Assembly: GCA_945907085.1 (NCBI GenBank) | Contig: CAMDSS010000130.1 | Coordinates: forward strand, 1 to 5,862 | From: Cyanobium sp. NIES-981 | GTDB taxonomy: Bacteria; Cyanobacteriota; Cyanobacteriia; PCC-6307; Cyanobiaceae | Direction: 5' to 3' | Length of the DNA stretch: 5,862 nt | In this document: positions 4,424-5,862 of the stretch, piece by piece | Numbering within the stretch: position 1 is the stretch's first letter | Layout of the letters: every line of letters begins with the position of its first letter | The notes under the pieces: model-generated | What the model was told of the DNA's origin: nothing | What the model saw: the letters and a program-made list of their open reading frames with translations, nothing else | The model's database searches: none | Program-made: the position numbers and the translations under genes

Positions 4424-5862
4424 TTGGCGGCTGTGGCATCAGCTGGCGAAGTCGCCCCAACGCCGGACCTTGCGTCGGCCCGTGAGGCGGTCCTCGAGCA
4501 GGCCTTGGAGCGCCATTTCGGCTGGTCGGAATTTCGGCCAGGGCAGCGCCCCGTGGTCGAGGCTTTGCTAGCCGGCCAGGATTGTTTGGCCGTGCTGCCC
4601 ACGGGGGGCGGCAAGTCGCTTTGTTACCAGCTCCCTGCCCTGGTGCGGCAAGGCTTGGTGCTGGTGATTTCCCCCCTGGTGGCCCTCATGCAGGACCAGG
4701 TGAGGCAACTGGAGCGACGCGGCATCCCCGCTGCCTGCATGCACCGCGGCCTTAGCACCCCTGAACGGCGCCAACTGCTGCAGCGCCTGCGGGACAACCG
4801 CCTGCGGCTGCTCTATTTGGCCCCCGAGCGGCTGCAGGCGGAGGCCACCCGCCAATTGCTCGACGACGTGCTCGCTTCGGGGCGCTTGGTGGCCTTGGCG
4901 GTGGATGAGGCCCACTGCATCAGTGCCTGGGGTCACGACTTTCGCCCCGATTACCGGCGGCTGGGCCAGTTGCGCAGCCTCTGTCCAGGGGTCCCTTTGG
5001 TGGCCCTCAGTGCGACCGCCGCTCCCCAGGTGCGCGCCGACATCATTCGCCTGTTGCAACTGCGGCGTCCGTTGATTCAGGTGCGATCGGCCCGGCGCAC
5101 CAACCTGGTGTATGCGATGCACCGGCGGCCGGATGACCCCCTAGCCCAGGTGCTGGAGGCGGCCCAGGCCGCCAGGGGGGCTGTGCTCATCTATGCCCGC
5201 ACCCGGCGTTCGGTGGAGCAGTGGGCAGCTCGCCTGACGGCGGCGGGCCTGGAGGCCATCGCCTATCACGCCGGGATGGATCCGGAGAGTCGTCAACTGG
5301 CCCTCGAGCATTTCCAAACCCAGCCCAGACCTGTGCTTGTGGCCACCGTGGCCTTTGGCATGGGCGTGGATCGGCCGGATGTGGGCTTGGTGTTGCATTT
5401 GGATTTACCGGCCAGTGCCGAGGGCTATCTCCAGGAATCGGGCCGGGCCGGGCGGGATGGCCAACTGGCCCACTGCCTGGTGCTCTTCGATCCAGCCGAT
5501 CGCACCAGCCTGGGCTGGGCGATTCGTGCCGCCGGCACCCAACTGGACACCCAGGCGTTGGGCCCGGAGCAACGCCGCCAGGAGCAGCATCGGCTCGAAT
5601 TGGCCCAGCGCCAGTTGCGGCGCATGGAATCCGTGGCGGAGGACGAGGGGTGCCGAGAACAGGCCCTCCTGCTGGCGGTGGGGGAGCTGGCTACCGCCTG
5701 CGGGCGCTGCGACAACTGCCAGCGGCAAGCCCAACGGGTGGATTGGTCTGAGCAGGCATCCCAGGTGCTTGAAGCGGTTTCGGCCCGCAATGGCCGGGAT
5801 CTAAGGCTTCTGGCCGAAGACCTGGCCTCCGGGCGTTCCTCGGGGGAAGACCAGCGCTGGGC
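4424..5862 (+). CDS. recQ: ATP-dependent DNA helicase RecQ (3' end outside the window)
   Basis: RecQ is a 3'-to-5' superfamily 2 helicase that unwinds recombination intermediates and stalled forks. The frame stays open from TTG 4424 to the window edge (479 complete codons). Visible motifs, in order: motif 0 FGWSEFRPGQ; motif I LPTGGGKS with Lys64; SPLVALMQDQV; motif II VDEAHCISAWGHDFRPDY with Asp161 of the DEAH box; motif III LSAT (Ser196); YARTRRSVEQW; VLVATVAFGMGVDRPDV; and motif VI ESGRAGRDG (the second Gly of GRAGRDG within residues 340-346). A zinc-binding set follows, Cys410, Cys426, Cys429, Cys432, as in the RecQ-Ct region. The start of the winged-helix (RQC) segment follows (SEQASQVLEAVSARN). 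The family is usually about 600-700 residues, so the rest of RQC and any HRDC domain lie to the right. The first 30 residues before motif 0 are Ala-rich and unconserved, so the exact start (TTG 4424 or GTG 4433) is inferred from the upstream AGG. No ATG is available. Confidence 0.96.
   Translation, partial: MAAVASAGEVAPTPDLASAREAVLEQALERHFGWSEFRPGQRPVVEALLAGQDCLAVLPTGGGKSLCYQLPALVRQGLVLVISPLVALMQDQVRQLERRGIPAACMHRGLSTPERRQLLQRLRDNRLRLLYLAPERLQAEATRQLLDDVLASGRLVALAVDEAHCISAWGHDFRPDYRRLGQLRSLCPGVPLVALSATAAPQVRADIIRLLQLRRPLIQVRSARRTNLVYAMHRRPDDPLAQVLEAAQAARGAVLIYARTRRSVEQWAARLTAAGLEAIAYHAGMDPESRQLALEHFQTQPRPVLVATVAFGMGVDRPDVGLVLHLDLPASAEGYLQESGRAGRDGQLAHCLVLFDPADRTSLGWAIRAAGTQLDTQALGPEQRRQEQHRLELAQRQLRRMESVAEDEGCREQALLLAVGELATACGRCDNCQRQAQRVDWSEQASQVLEAVSARNGRDLRLLAEDLASGRSSGEDQRW

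Noticed and set aside
4568..5122. A minus-strand open frame opposite recQ, and two shorter ones at 5405-5790
   Set aside because: All lie antisense to intact RecQ helicase motifs.

Overview
The window looks like a picocyanobacterial chromosome (Synechococcus/Cyanobium type). A 69-residue PsaE, the photosystem I subunit found only in oxygenic phototrophs, is unmistakable. The DNA is GC-rich, the genes are tightly packed, and one copy of the cyanobacterial palindrome GCGATCGC is present. Genus-level placement is inference. I see no transposase, integrase, CRISPR array, tRNA or rRNA.

Layout: positions 1-148 hold no gene I can support, but contain a strong hairpin terminator (107-134). From 149 to 3179 five genes lie on the minus strand. 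In transcription order they are psaE (photosystem I), mutM/fpg (8-oxoguanine repair), mtnB and mtnC (two consecutive methionine-salvage enzymes), and a small protein that is almost entirely a CaMKII association ('hub') domain. A hairpin plus T-run separates psaE from mutM, so psaE is probably its own transcription unit. mutM, mtnB, mtnC and the hub gene are close enough to be one operon. The mtnC stop and the hub-gene start overlap in GTGA, which suggests translational coupling.

From about 3230 rightward the genes are on the plus strand. The first is a cyanobacterial-looking helical protein of unknown function (up to 372 residues), divergent from psaE. After a 75-bp gap dense in CTAG tetranucleotides comes recQ, which runs off the right edge.

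Functionally this is mostly housekeeping: light-driven electron transfer (PsaE), repair and recombination (MutM, RecQ), and recycling of methylthioadenosine sulfur (MtnB then MtnC). The points most worth a second look are the free-standing CaMKII-hub protein coupled to mtnC, the unknown gene beside psaE, a 10-bp element (GGCAGCTAGT) placed similarly upstream of both psaE and recQ, and the CTAG cluster before recQ. I did not find a clearly new multi-gene system.
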